Both the position numbers and the translations under genes were made by a program. From G963704535 sp963704535 (lineage in GTDB: Bacteria; Chloroflexota; Chloroflexia; Chloroflexales; Roseiflexaceae), in NCBI GenBank assembly GCA_963704535.1, contig OY969916.1, positions 1,550,001 to 1,614,000 on the forward strand: a DNA stretch of 64,000 nt, given 5' to 3'. Each line of letters begins with the position of its first letter. Within the stretch, counting starts at the first letter, position 1. Shown here in pieces: positions 35,810-44,525 of the stretch. The notes beneath the pieces were generated by a model. The model worked only from the letters and a program-made list of their open reading frames with translations, did no database searches and had not been told where the DNA came from.

Positions 35810-37117
35810 TCAGGAGCGCGGGGGACGGCGCCAACGCGGCAGCCGGCGAACGCTGGAAAGCCGGAACAGGCGGGAGGTCTTGCCGAGCCGTAACCGCGCA
35901 CGCGCCGCGGGTAGCCGCAGCCGCCGGGTGCTCAGGAGGCGCAGATCGGCCATGCTTGGCAGCCGCAGCTGCCGCACGCGCGCAGGCGGGGCGAGGTTCA
36001 ACTGCTCCAGAAGAATGTGCGCGATCTGTGTAGCGCCATCGCGTGGGACGGCGTCGGCCAGGCGGGCGGCGGTAGCGGCGTAGGTTTCCGGGTTCATCAG
36101 ATCGGCGATCGCCGGCACGATCCGGTCCACCGTCGGGCAGAAGGCGCCCAGTTCGTGGTTCAGAACAAAGTCGATATTGCCGCGCTCCTGCATCCCGACC
36201 GCCTCGGTCACGAGCACCGGCCGGCGCATCACCAGGGCCTCCATCAGCGTGCCGGGGCCAGCCTTGGTGACAATAATATTGCTGGCGGCCATCAGCTCTT
36301 CCATGTTGTTGACGAACCCATAGATACGGACGCCGGGTCGCAGCCTGAGCGACTGAAGCTCTTCGCGCAGCGCCGCGTTCTTGCCGGTGACGACCAGGAA
36401 CTGCTGTTGGGGGTAGGCGCGGTCAAGCTCCACCACCAGCTCACGCAGGTTCCCTGAGCCGACACCGCCGCTGGTGACCAGCACCGTGAATGGGTCGAGG
36501 TCGATACCCAGCCGCGACCGGGCCTCGCGCTGAGAGCCGCCGTAGGCTGCAAACTTGGGATGGACCGGAAACCCGGTGCGGATCAGCTTGCTTTCCGGGA
36601 GGCGACGCTGGCGCTGGCGCTCGTAGGCCTCGGCGGTCGGCACCACGCACAGCTCGACCTCCGGGTCGGCCCAGGCGGCGTGCAGGCTGACCAGGTCGGT
36701 CACGACGGTCATAAAGCGAAACGCGAGCCGGTAGGTGCGCCGCGCGTTGCCGATCAGGCGGTTGGCGAGCGGGTGTACGGAGACGACCAGGGTCGGCCGG
36801 GTCTCCTCCAGGACGCGCACGATGTTGCGGTGCGCCGAGAAATAGACCAGGCGCGTGATCGCATCGATGCGGCGCCGACCGTCGGTCAGCCGGTAGAGCA
36901 GATCATTCAGCATGAGCCAGCGGGTCGAGAGCTGATCGTACAGCTCCGGCGCATCGCGCACCAGCGGAAACCCGGTGCTGACCAGCATATCGACGATATG
37001 GCACTCGACGCTCGATCCGGCGAGCTGCTCCACCGCCGCCTTGATCGCTACCGCGCCGGCACGATGCCCGCCGCCGGTATCGGAGATCGCAAACAGGATG
37101 GTCGGGCGTCCGCTCAA
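35810..37117 (-). CDS. GT28 glycosyltransferase, MGDG-synthase-like
   Basis: 435 aa, processive-type galactosyl/glucosyl-diacylglycerol synthase family. N-terminal MGDG_synth motif FAISDTGGGHRAGA (acceptor loop), then a GT28 donor domain (VTSGGVGSGN, IYGFVNNMEELM, IIVTKAGPGTLMEALVM). Transfers a sugar to diacylglycerol at the membrane; MGDG synthases of this type are known in Chloroflexus. The C-terminal 70 residues are unusually Arg/Leu-rich and may anchor the enzyme to anionic lipid. A homologous gene follows in the same direction upstream (37443-38586). Confidence 0.88.
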   Translation of the reverse strand: MSGRPTILFAISDTGGGHRAGAVAIKAAVEQLAGSSVECHIVDMLVSTGFPLVRDAPELYDQLSTRWLMLNDLLYRLTDGRRRIDAITRLVYFSAHRNIVRVLEETRPTLVVSVHPLANRLIGNARRTYRLAFRFMTVVTDLVSLHAAWADPEVELCVVPTAEAYERQRQRRLPESKLIRTGFPVHPKFAAYGGSQREARSRLGIDLDPFTVLVTSGGVGSGNLRELVVELDRAYPQQQFLVVTGKNAALREELQSLRLRPGVRIYGFVNNMEELMAASNIIVTKAGPGTLMEALVMRRPVLVTEAVGMQERGNIDFVLNHELGAFCPTVDRIVPAIADLMNPETYAATAARLADAVPRDGATQIAHILLEQLNLAPPARVRQLRLPSMADLRLLSTRRLRLPAARARLRLGKTSRLFRLSSVRRLPRWRRPPRS

Positions 37118-37442
37118 GATAAGCTCCTCATGTTGTCCGTGAAGCGTGTTGCGTGTTGCGTGTTACGTGTTACGTGGCGTCCGGGCGGCCACGGAGCGGC
37201 CACGGGGCGGCCACGGGGCGGCCACGGAGGGCATGCCCTACATCGTGATGCGTGGCGTCCGGGCGGCCACGGAGGGCATGCCCTACAAGTGCTCGGTTCT
37301 TCGTAGTTCGGTGGGGCGTATGCAATACGCCCTTACGTGCCTTGGCTCCATCCTCCATCCTCCCTCCTCCCCCTCTGCTCCTCGCCCCCTCTCCCGGCGC
37401 TTCCGCTCCTTCCACCGTTCCGCCATTCCGCGTTCAAAGCCC
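37118..37442. repeat. Heptad and decamer repeat cluster between GT28 genes
   Basis: 37139-37177: gtgttgcgtgttgcgtgtta. 37180-37292: at least six ggcggccacg decamers interspersed with two copies of gagggcatgccctac (palindromic core gggcatgccc). 37345-37440: pyrimidine-rich catcctccatcctccctcct and cttccaccgttccgccattc. No gene is seen in these 325 bases. Confidence 0.8.
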
Positions 37443-38586
37443 TCAACCGTGGACCCGCGCGCTCAGCTCGTGCAGGACGTGCTCGGCGATGTCGAGCGCG
37501 GCGCGGGGGCGGCCGGCAGCTTGGGCGCGGGCGCGCAGGGCCGCCAGCCGCTGCGGCTGCTCCAGGAGCTGGCGCACCGCCCGCGGCACCATTTCGGCCA
37601 TCCGCAGCTGAATCCCCGCGCCGACACTCACGACATAGTCGGCGTTCCACTCCTCCTGGCCGGGAATCGGATCGACCAGGACCATCGGCGCGCCGCGCGC
37701 CAGCACCTCGCTGACGATCAGCCCGCCAGCTTTGGTGACCACCAGATCACTGGCGGCGACCAGGTCGTCGACGTAGTCAATCAGGCCCAGTTTACGCAGC
37801 CGTAGCGCCGGCCCGTCCTCCAGGCGGTCTAGGGCGACCGACAGGTTCTCATTGCGACCGGCGACGACCGCGAGCGTGCCACGGATATCGCTGGACAGCA
37901 GCCCCTCGACCATCAGGCGCACGCGCTCGGAGTTCGAGCCCGCCGCCGAATAGGGTGATCAGCGGCGTATCAGCGGGAAACTGATGCCGGGCGCGGATCT
38001 CATCGCGCGACTTGGGCTCGGCGACCGACGCATCGATCGGGATGCCGCTCACCTGGATGATCGACGGCGACACGCCGCGCGCCACCAGCACATCCTTAGT
38101 CAGGTCGCTGGCCGCGAAGTAGCCGTCGATACCTGGTGTGACCCAGAAGCTATGCGGGAAGAAATCGGTGACGACACAGTAGATCGGCTGGGGCAGCCGG
38201 CCCTGGTTCTTCAGGCCCAGCAGCAGCTCGATCGGTAGGAAGTGGGTGCATATGATCGCGGCCGGCGCGAACTTCTTGACTAGTTGCTCAAGGCTGGTGA
38301 CGCCAAGCCCTTCGACCAGGCTACGGAGCCGGTTGGTCAGCTCGATCCACTCCGGCTCGTTCGTATTCGTGCTCTGGTAGAATAGCCGCCACAGCATCGG
38401 TGCCCGCTCGCTCATGTCGAGATACGAGCGCGAGTAGGCCTGGCGAAACAGCGGGTTGCTGTAATCGAGCGTATCTTCAACTTGCACCTCGGCGGCCTGC
38501 TTGCGGGTGAACGCGGTCTCCAACGCCCTAGCGGCGCGCAGGTGCCCGCTCCCGACCGAGGCGTGTAGTATCAATATTCGTGGCAA
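37443..38586 (-). pseudogene. GT28 glycosyltransferase, MGDG-synthase-like, single-base frameshift
   Basis: Two overlapping frames together make one complete homologue of the neighbouring gene. Frame one (from TTG 38586) has ILHASVGSGHLRAAR, IICTHFLPIELLLG and IPIDASV, and reads to PLITLFGGG. Frame two continues NSERVRLMVEGLL, VVTKAGGLIVSEVLARG and VDPIPGQEEWNADYV to the stop at 37443. Removing one base near 37935 (in ggagttcgagccc) restores a single frame. Start TTG 38586 follows a GGGGGGAGA ribosome site and directly precedes the conserved LPRILILHASVG; ATGs at 38652/38649 would add 22 unconserved residues. Real mutation and sequencing error are both possible. Confidence 0.82.
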
Positions 38587-38678
38587 CGACGTCTCCCCCC
38601 ACGAAGGAACCTCATCCTCACAGCGCGGCCCTATCCTACCATACAGCATCACTCCATGTAAAGATTCAGGGGCTGTGC

Positions 38679-38684
38679 TATAAT
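38679..38684 (+). promoter_or_regulatory. Extended -10 promoter of the BTAD regulator
   Basis: GGCTGTGCTATAATCC on the plus strand (TGC before TATAAT), 148 bases before ATG 38832; a gagggg-core palindrome (38696-38810) fills the leader. Confidence 0.5.
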
Positions 38685-38695
38685 CCAGTCCATTA

Positions 38696-38810
38696 ACTTT
38701 CAGTGGCTGTCTGAAAAGGTCTGTTTGCTACTTATAGCCTGTGGTGGAAAGAGGTTCTTGAGGGGGCAACCCCTCAAACTCCCCTTTTTCAGACAGTCTC
38801 TCAGATAGCC
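38696..38810. repeat. gagggg-core palindrome with outer inverted ends
   Basis: Outer arms ctgtctgaaaaggtctg and tttttcagacagtctctcag are inverted copies; the inner core is gttcttgagggggcaacccctcaaactccc. Same outer arms at 63447-63545, so the full element is about 105 bp. Confidence 0.75.
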
Positions 38811-38831
38811 GCATGACGATGGTCGCCGTTT

Positions 38832-41800
38832 ATGCTCGCTCCCCCAGATCTTACAGCAACAACTGAGCCAGGGCACAGCGCTCAGCCATTACTGCCGCTC
38901 AAGCTGACCCCTCCACCGCCCCGCGACGGCGTGCTGCTGCGACCGGACCTCCAGTCGCTGCTTTCGGAGGTGCGGCTGCACCCGATCACGCTGGTCGTCG
39001 CGCCGGCCGGCTACGGCAAAACGACCCTGCTCTCCCAGTGGGTCCAGGATCTCAACCGCACCGGCGCGCCGGTCTGCTGGCTGACGCTGGATCGTGGGGA
39101 GCGCGACCCAGGGCTGTTCCTGGCCTACCTGATCCGCGCCGTTCAGACCGCCTCGCCCACGCTTGGCGCCGACGCCTGGCGCGTGCTGCACAGCGCCGCG
39201 AACCTGGAGCGCGATTGGCCGCTCGTGGCCGGCTCGCTGTGCAGCGATCTCCAGCGGCTGCTCCCTACCGCAGCCTTCCTGGTGCTGGACGACCTGCACC
39301 TGGCGATCGAGTCGGCGGTGATCGGTCAGGTGCTGGGCTACATTCTGCGCGCCGCGCCGCCGACCCTGCACATTATCGCGGCGTCACGGCGCGCGCCCAC
39401 CTTCGCGCCGTTGGCTCGGCTGCGCACTGAGGGCCGCCTGCTGGAAATCTCCCAGCGCGATCTGCACCTGTCTGCCGACGAAGCACGCCAGATCCTGGGC
39501 GCGCAGGATGTCGTGTTGAACGAGGAGGAGCTGGCGCTGCTGCTGGCCCGCACTGAGGGATGGGCGTTGAGCGTACAGCTCGCCGCGCGCGCGCTGGCCA
39601 ACCAGCCGATCGAGCGGCGCGGCGGCTTCCTGCGGGCACTGGCGGGCAGCCAGGAGCAGCTCCTGGGCTACCTGTCCACCGAGGTCCTATCCGAGCTGCC
39701 GGTCGAGCTGATCGACTTCCTGCGGCTGGCCGCGATCCCCGAACACTTCGACGCCAGCCTGCTGGCCGAAGTCCTGCAACGCGACGACGTCACCTACCTA
39801 CTACAGCGCGCCCAGGCGCTGGGGCTGCCGATCCTGCCGATGGACGAGCAGGGTGACCAACTGCGCTTTCACCCGCTCTGGCGCGAGTTGCTGCTGCGCG
39901 GCCTTCCCGATCAGGTCGATCACGAGACGCTCACGCTGCTCCACCGGCGCTTCGGGCGCGCGCTGGAGGCACGCGCCGATCTGGAGGCCGCGCTGGGCCA
40001 CTACGCCAGCGCCCGCGCCGCCGACGACCTGGCACGGGCGCTGCGCGAGCGGGCCTGGCCGCTGCTCCACTCGCCGCGGCGCGACACGGTACGCCGCTGG
40101 CTTGAGCAACTGCCGCAGGGGATGCGCGAGACCGACGGCGACCTGCTGTATATGTGGGGCTACAGCCAGATCGTCGCTGAGCCGGGCCAGGCCACCCCGG
40201 CGATCGAGCGGGCGACCGAGATCTACCGCCAGAACGGGTTGTTCGAGCGTGAGCTGCGGGCGCTAGCCGATCTGGCCGCGCTGCTGTTCTGGCAGGTGCG
40301 CCCGGCCGACTTCGTAGCGGTGTGCATGCGCGCGATGCGGGCGGCCAATCACGTGCGCGACGCCTGGTCGCGCGGTGCGGCGCTGACATGCGTGACGGCG
40401 ACGCTGTATACCAAGGGGCGCTATGTGGCGGCCCTGCGGGTGGCGCGCCAGGCTTCGGCGCAGCCGCTCAGCCCGTCCTGGCACTGGCTGCTGGCGATGA
40501 TTGTCTCGTCGATCACGACCCAACTGGGCCAGCCAGCCGAGGCGCTGGCGGTGATCGACGAGGCCCTGCGCGTGCCCCAAGTCGACCACGACGACCGGCT
40601 GCGCCAGAATCTGCTGCGCCAGCGTGCGATGGCGCTCTATGAGCAAGGGATGGTCTCGGAGGCGATCGGGTTAGCCATTGACGCGCACCGCCACCTGGGT
40701 GATTACTACCAGAACGGCATCGCCGGCTTTAGCGCCGCCCAGCTTGCGCTGTTGCTGGTGCTCCAGGGCCGGGTGGACGAAGCGACGACCTATGTGGCGC
40801 AGGCGCGCACGTCGTTCCATGACATGGGCGCGCTGGCACCGCTGGCGAGCCTGCAAGCGATCGAGCTGAGTGTGCAGCAGCAGCGCGGCCAGGCGTCGCG
40901 GGTCTGCGCGTCGGTCGGCAGCGTGCTGCGGCGGCTCGACGAGGCCGAGGGCAACGCGCCCGACCTGCGGCTGCGGCTGTTGCTGGCGCAAGTGCTGGGC
41001 GAGGGCGGCGAACATGGGCGAGCGCTGGCGCTGGCGCAGGAGACCGCCGGGCAGATGCGGCAGCGCGGGTACCGCCTGTTTCTCGTCGCCACCTTGCTCT
41101 ACAGCGCCTACCTGGCCGGCCTGGTCGGCGACCAGCCGGCCCGCAAGGCGGCGCTGCGCGAGGGCTGGGAGCTGTTCGCCGCCGACAAGCAGCGCTACGT
41201 GCCCATGCTCTCGCGCGATGCGTTGAGCGATGTCACATTGGCGGCGCTACGGGAGAATATCGCGCCGGAGGCTGCCGGCCTGGTGATGCGCCAGCAGCTC
41301 TCCGAGCGGGCTATGGAGCTACTGCGCGGGCTGCTGGACGCGCCGGAGCCGACCGTCCGTGCGAATGCCGCGCGCCTGCTGGGCGAGCTGGGCGCCGCCG
41401 AGGCATTCTCGGCCCTGCGCGGGCTGCTGAAAGACCGCAGCCCGGCCGTGCGCCAAGTCGCCGAGGATGCGCTCAGCCGGCTGGTCTACCGCCCGCCCTA
41501 CACGCTGCGCATCCGCACCCTGGGCGCGTTCGGGCTCTGGCGCGGCGATCACGAGGTGCGCGATCGCGATTGGCGCAGCAGCAAGGCGCGCCAGCTTTTC
41601 CAACTGCTGATCACCGAGCGCGGGCGCGCGCTCCCACGCGACCGCATCCTGGATACGCTCTGGCCGGATATGGAGGGCGAGGCCGCCGCCAACAACCTGC
41701 GCGTCACGCTTAACCGGCTCAGCAAGGCGCTCGAGCCCGACCGCCCCGACGGCGCACCGCCGGCCTACATGATGCAGCAGAGCGATACCTACGGCTTCAA

Positions 41801-42269
41801 CGCCAGCAGCAACCACCAACTCGACGCCGCCGACTTCGCCACGGCTGTGGGCGAGGGGCAGCGGGCCGAGCGGCGTGGCCACCGCCAGGCCGCAATCACC
41901 GCCTACCGCCAGGCGATCGCGCTCTACGGCGGGCCGTACCTGCCCGACAATATGTATGAGGACTGGACGGTGGTCGAGCGCGAGCGACTGGCGATGCTGT
42001 TTAACGAGGCCGCCATCCGTCTCGGCGCGCTGGTGCTGGACGAGGGCCAAGCCCACGAGGCGATCGGGCTGGGCTGGCGCGTGCTGGAGCACGACCGCGC
42101 CCACGAGGAGTCCTACCGGCTGCTGATGCGGGCACACGCTTACCTGGGCGAGCGCAGCACGGCGCTACGCCTGTACACCCGCTGCGTGGCTATGCTGGAG
42201 GAGGACCTGGGCGTCGGCCCGCTGCCGGAGACGACGGCGCTGTACAATACGCTGCGGGAGATGCGCTAG
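38832..42269 (+). CDS. Large AfsR/SARP-like regulator with BTAD, TPR and HEAT repeats
   Basis: 1145 aa. Residues 30-330: STAND/MalT-type P-loop NTPase (APAGYGKTTLL, FLVLDDLHL, IIAASRRAP). About 370-800: TPR-like helical repeats. About 815-880: HEAT-like pair (PTVRANAARLLGELG, PAVRQVAEDALSRL). About 890-980: OmpR/SARP-type winged helix (GAFGLWRGDHEV, WRSSKARQLFQLLI). About 1000-1145: bacterial transcriptional activator domain (AITAYRQAIALYGGPYLPD). Signal-dependent transcription activator; the signal and targets are unknown. Longer than streptomycete SARPs, and the DNA-binding part is at the C-terminus, not the N-terminus. Confidence 0.9.
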   Translation: MLAPPDLTATTEPGHSAQPLLPLKLTPPPPRDGVLLRPDLQSLLSEVRLHPITLVVAPAGYGKTTLLSQWVQDLNRTGAPVCWLTLDRGERDPGLFLAYLIRAVQTASPTLGADAWRVLHSAANLERDWPLVAGSLCSDLQRLLPTAAFLVLDDLHLAIESAVIGQVLGYILRAAPPTLHIIAASRRAPTFAPLARLRTEGRLLEISQRDLHLSADEARQILGAQDVVLNEEELALLLARTEGWALSVQLAARALANQPIERRGGFLRALAGSQEQLLGYLSTEVLSELPVELIDFLRLAAIPEHFDASLLAEVLQRDDVTYLLQRAQALGLPILPMDEQGDQLRFHPLWRELLLRGLPDQVDHETLTLLHRRFGRALEARADLEAALGHYASARAADDLARALRERAWPLLHSPRRDTVRRWLEQLPQGMRETDGDLLYMWGYSQIVAEPGQATPAIERATEIYRQNGLFERELRALADLAALLFWQVRPADFVAVCMRAMRAANHVRDAWSRGAALTCVTATLYTKGRYVAALRVARQASAQPLSPSWHWLLAMIVSSITTQLGQPAEALAVIDEALRVPQVDHDDRLRQNLLRQRAMALYEQGMVSEAIGLAIDAHRHLGDYYQNGIAGFSAAQLALLLVLQGRVDEATTYVAQARTSFHDMGALAPLASLQAIELSVQQQRGQASRVCASVGSVLRRLDEAEGNAPDLRLRLLLAQVLGEGGEHGRALALAQETAGQMRQRGYRLFLVATLLYSAYLAGLVGDQPARKAALREGWELFAADKQRYVPMLSRDALSDVTLAALRENIAPEAAGLVMRQQLSERAMELLRGLLDAPEPTVRANAARLLGELGAAEAFSALRGLLKDRSPAVRQVAEDALSRLVYRPPYTLRIRTLGAFGLWRGDHEVRDRDWRSSKARQLFQLLITERGRALPRDRILDTLWPDMEGEAAANNLRVTLNRLSKALEPDRPDGAPPAYMMQQSDTYGFNASSNHQLDAADFATAVGEGQRAERRGHRQAAITAYRQAIALYGGPYLPDNMYEDWTVVERERLAMLFNEAAIRLGALVLDEGQAHEAIGLGWRVLEHDRAHEESYRLLMRAHAYLGERSTALRLYTRCVAMLEEDLGVGPLPETTALYNTLREMR

Positions 42270-42300
42270 AGGGTCACTTGATGTGCCCATCGGCATTTTT

Positions 42301-42360
42301 CTGTGTTGCGTGTTGCGTGTTGCGTGTTACGTGCGCGTTGACACGCAACACGCAACACAA
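42301..42360. repeat. GTGTTGC heptad inverted repeat
   Basis: tgtgttgcgtgttgcgtgtt followed by acacgcaacacgcaacacaa; perfect heptads in both arms. Same unit as at 25127 and 37139. Confidence 0.9.
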
Positions 42361-42378
42361 GCTGATGAGGAAGCACGT

Positions 42379-42642
42379 ATGACCGATATTATTCACACCC
42401 AGGCGACCATCGAACAGGACGGCGAGGTCCATCTATCGAACCTGCCCGTAAAGCGCGGCCAACAGGTCGAACTGAGCATCCGCATCGCGGTCGCGCCGGA
42501 GGCAGCGCCTGGGCTGACTGCCGAGCAGTTGCTGGCGTCGGATCTGCTGGGGATGTGGCAAGATCGCACCGACATTGATGACAGTGTCACCTATGCTCGT
42601 CATTTGCGCGAGCCTCAGTCCACAAATGAATTTGTGACCTGA
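42379..42642 (+). CDS. Antitoxin-like small protein
   Basis: 87 aa. The N-terminal half (ATIEQDGEVHLSNLPVKRGQ, then VELSIRI) has the beta-strand pattern of AbrB/VapB-type antitoxin leaders, and the C-terminal half is acidic. No toxin gene follows. ATG 42379 has GAGGAAG upstream. The last 13 codons and stop lie inside the first unit of the 108-bp tandem repeat, so the natural C-terminus may have been replaced or copied. Function as antitoxin is a guess from fold and size. Confidence 0.65.
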   Translation: MTDIIHTQATIEQDGEVHLSNLPVKRGQQVELSIRIAVAPEAAPGLTAEQLLASDLLGMWQDRTDIDDSVTYARHLREPQSTNEFVT

Positions 42643-42923
42643 AAATCGCAAACACGTTAAAACGTGTTCAAGAACGATAGACAACGTGTTTTAACACGTT
42701 TGCTGTGTCATTTGCGCGAGCCTCAGTCCACAAATGAATTTGTGACCTGAAAATCGCAAACACGTTAAAACGTGTTCAAGAACGATAGACAACGTGTTTT
42801 AACACGTTTGCTGTGTCATTTGCGCGAGCCTCAGTCCACAAATGAATTTGTGACCTGAAAATCGCAAACACGTTAAAACGTGTTCAAGAACGATAGACAA
42901 CGTGTTTTAACACGTTTGCTGTG
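42600..42923. repeat. Three identical tandem 108-bp repeats with paired hairpins
   Basis: Units 42600-42707, 42708-42815 and 42816-42923 are identical by inspection. Each holds the 3' end of the antitoxin-like gene (tcatttgcgcgagcctcagt to the TGA), then two hairpins: AACACG-TTAAAA-CGTGTT and AACGTG-TTTTAA-CACGTT. Looks like a recent amplification of a gene 3' end plus its terminator-like region. No spacers, so not a CRISPR. Confidence 0.95.
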
Positions 42924-42936
42924 TCAGGCATCGAAT

Positions 42937-43131
42937 TCATTCGATGATAAGCGCTAATGCTTCGCGGATATCCTCTTCTTCTAAATAGGGGTAGGCACGT
43001 ACAATATCAGCCATAGAATGACCCGTAGCGACAAGACCAACAATCGTACCGACGGTAACACGTAGCCCACGAATACAGGGCCTCCCACCCATCACTTCCG
43101 GATCAAATGTAATCCGCGCAAGATTCTTCAT
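42937..43131 (-). CDS. DUF433 domain protein (antitoxin-type)
   Basis: 64 aa, compact DUF433 helix-turn-helix-like domain (ITFDPEVMGGRPCIRGLRVT, then MADIVRAYPYLEEEDIREAL). DUF433 proteins usually pair with a PIN-like DUF5615 toxin encoded just downstream; here the downstream side is the 108-bp repeat array and no toxin is seen. Third gene of the XRE-DUF433-DUF433 series, 70 bases after the previous one. No clear ribosome site. Confidence 0.82.
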   Translation of the reverse strand: MKNLARITFDPEVMGGRPCIRGLRVTVGTIVGLVATGHSMADIVRAYPYLEEEDIREALALIIE

Positions 43132-43201
43132 ATACACCCCTCTACCGATGCTTCCGCGTCTGTCGTAGGCACAGAGCCTAGCGCTAGTTCGGCCAGCATC
43201 G

Positions 43202-43576
43202 TCATTCGTCGGTCTCGATCCGCTCTTTCCAGGCACGGAGCTTGTCACGAAGGGCTTCCTGGCCGAGTTTTGGCGGCAGGGCGGCGATCTGCGCGAATCG
43301 TTCGCGATTGCGCTCCTCCCAATACTGCTGATTGGCTCGGGCTTCCTGGAGCACCTCCTGATAGTCGGCTTCGACCTCCGCACGATGCGCCGCGATATAG
43401 TCCATCGTATCCGTGATCTGCTGGTCGGTAAGATTGAGCCGATCCCGAATGAGCTTGGGCGGCCAGTCGGTGGTGACGTAATCCATCACATCATAGAGCG
43501 TGATGCGGGTGCCGGCAATTGTCAGCCCACGCTCGGTGCGGATCACGGTTGGAGTTGTGGTCGATGTCGCAGCCAT
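43202..43576 (-). CDS. DUF433 domain protein with helical tail
   Basis: 124 aa. Residues 10-65: DUF433 (VIRTERGLTIAGTRITLYDV, then DQQITDTMDYIAAH). Residues 65-124: charged helix, possibly coiled coil (EVLQEARANQQYWEERNRER). ATG 43576 is fixed by AAAGGTGG 6 bases upstream and begins 2 bases after the XRE gene's stop, so the two are co-translated. A second antitoxin-type or regulatory protein. Confidence 0.82.
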   Translation of the reverse strand: MAATSTTTPTVIRTERGLTIAGTRITLYDVMDYVTTDWPPKLIRDRLNLTDQQITDTMDYIAAHRAEVEADYQEVLQEARANQQYWEERNRERFAQIAALPPKLGQEALRDKLRAWKERIETDE

Positions 43577-43578
43577 AG

Positions 43579-43839
43579 CTACCACCTTTCTTCGGTGGGT
43601 GTTGGATCATCGTGTGCATCCGGCACATCAATATCAAGCTCATCATCAAGCAACTGATCCGTGGTCACGTTGAAGAACTTTGCCACCTTGAATACAAAAT
43701 CAGCGGTGGGGACGCGCTTGCCGGTCTCGATCTCGCTGATGCGACTGGCTCCCTTGTAGGGCAAGGCCGCTGCCAACTCGCGGATCGTCATCCCACGTTG
43801 GGTGCGGAGCGCGCGCATTTTTTTACCAAACCGTTGCAT
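43579..43839 (-). CDS. XRE-family helix-turn-helix regulator
   Basis: 86 aa. HTH_3 domain at residues 7-62 (MRALRTQRGMTIRELAAALP, then RISEIETGKRVPTADFVFKV), then an acidic tail ending EERW. Likely autoregulator of the three-gene operon. Start ATG 43839 with AAAGGCAG upstream. A perfect 21-bp palindrome lies 47 bases ahead of the start. Confidence 0.88.
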   Translation of the reverse strand: MQRFGKKMRALRTQRGMTIRELAAALPYKGASRISEIETGKRVPTADFVFKVAKFFNVTTDQLLDDELDIDVPDAHDDPTPTEERW

Positions 43840-43885
43840 GACGCTGCCTTTATCCGCCTTGACTTCTGCGCGATGATGTGGTATC

Positions 43886-43906
43886 TTGATCATCATTGAT
43901 GATCAA
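43886..43906. promoter_or_regulatory. Perfect 21-bp palindrome, candidate XRE operator
   Basis: TTGATCATCA-T-TGATGATCAA, a perfect 10-bp dyad with one central base, upstream of the XRE operon. Fits a binding site for the dimeric XRE protein; it overlaps where the promoter should be (minus strand TTGATC could be the -35). Confidence 0.65.
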
Positions 43907-44055
43907 AACTATTGGGTTACGCCCCGTGCGCTGAGAGAAGCAGCGCGCGGGGCATCGCACTGGCGGACAAGCGCCAATGCAGAGCCATTGTACCATATGG
44001 CTCCGCTATCGCATTGCCGCCTCAACACGGGTGATATGCCCGCAGGAGGCACTTC

Positions 44056-44328
44056 ATGGAGACCGGATCGTCCACACCTCTATGTCCTCCCAACTCAGCC
44101 GCGATCAGTTATACCCTGATCCGCCACATCGGCCTGATGCTGGACGAACTGAGCGCGCAAGGGTTGGAGGTCTGGCGCGATGAACGCCAAGCCTGGCAGT
44201 GGCGGTGGGTGGCGACCAATCTCAGGTCGGAACGCGGCTTATGGGCACTCGGCGAGGCCGTCGTGGATGCAGTGGTGGCGCGCTATCCGGCAGCGTTTGA
44301 TGGAACAGCGATCGTTGATGTGGAGTAG
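44056..44328 (+). CDS. Small hypothetical protein
   Basis: 90 aa, not recognised. Residues 25-80 form a compact amphipathic helical pattern (HIGLMLDELSAQGLEVWRDE, then WALGEAVVDAVVARYPAAF). AGGAGG lies 6 bases before ATG 44056, which is the main reason to accept it. A hairpin at 44343-44374 follows. Confidence 0.65.
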   Translation: METGSSTPLCPPNSAAISYTLIRHIGLMLDELSAQGLEVWRDERQAWQWRWVATNLRSERGLWALGEAVVDAVVARYPAAFDGTAIVDVE

Positions 44329-44342
44329 CGTAGGAGTGGGCT

Positions 44343-44374
44343 GCCTTCGAGCGGTACGGGTTTGGCTCGAAGGC
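44343..44374 (+). terminator. Hairpin after small hypothetical gene
   Basis: GCCTTCGAGC (44343-44352) pairs perfectly with GCTCGAAGGC (44365-44374) across 12 bases. No T-run follows, so intrinsic termination is uncertain. Confidence 0.45.
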
Positions 44375-44525
44375 GGCTCAACGGTCAGTGCTCAGCAGCG
44401 CCGCAACCAATAGACCCGGGAACGCGATCAGTTGCTTCTACTTTCTGAATCACAGCATTCTTGCTCGATGCGAAGCAGTGCCTGATACAGCGTGTTGTTG
44501 GGCGTCTTATCGCTCAAAAACAACC

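Noticed and set aside
42600..42923. Possible CRISPR-like array
   Set aside because: The three 108-bp units are contiguous and identical, with no unique spacers and no cas genes nearby.
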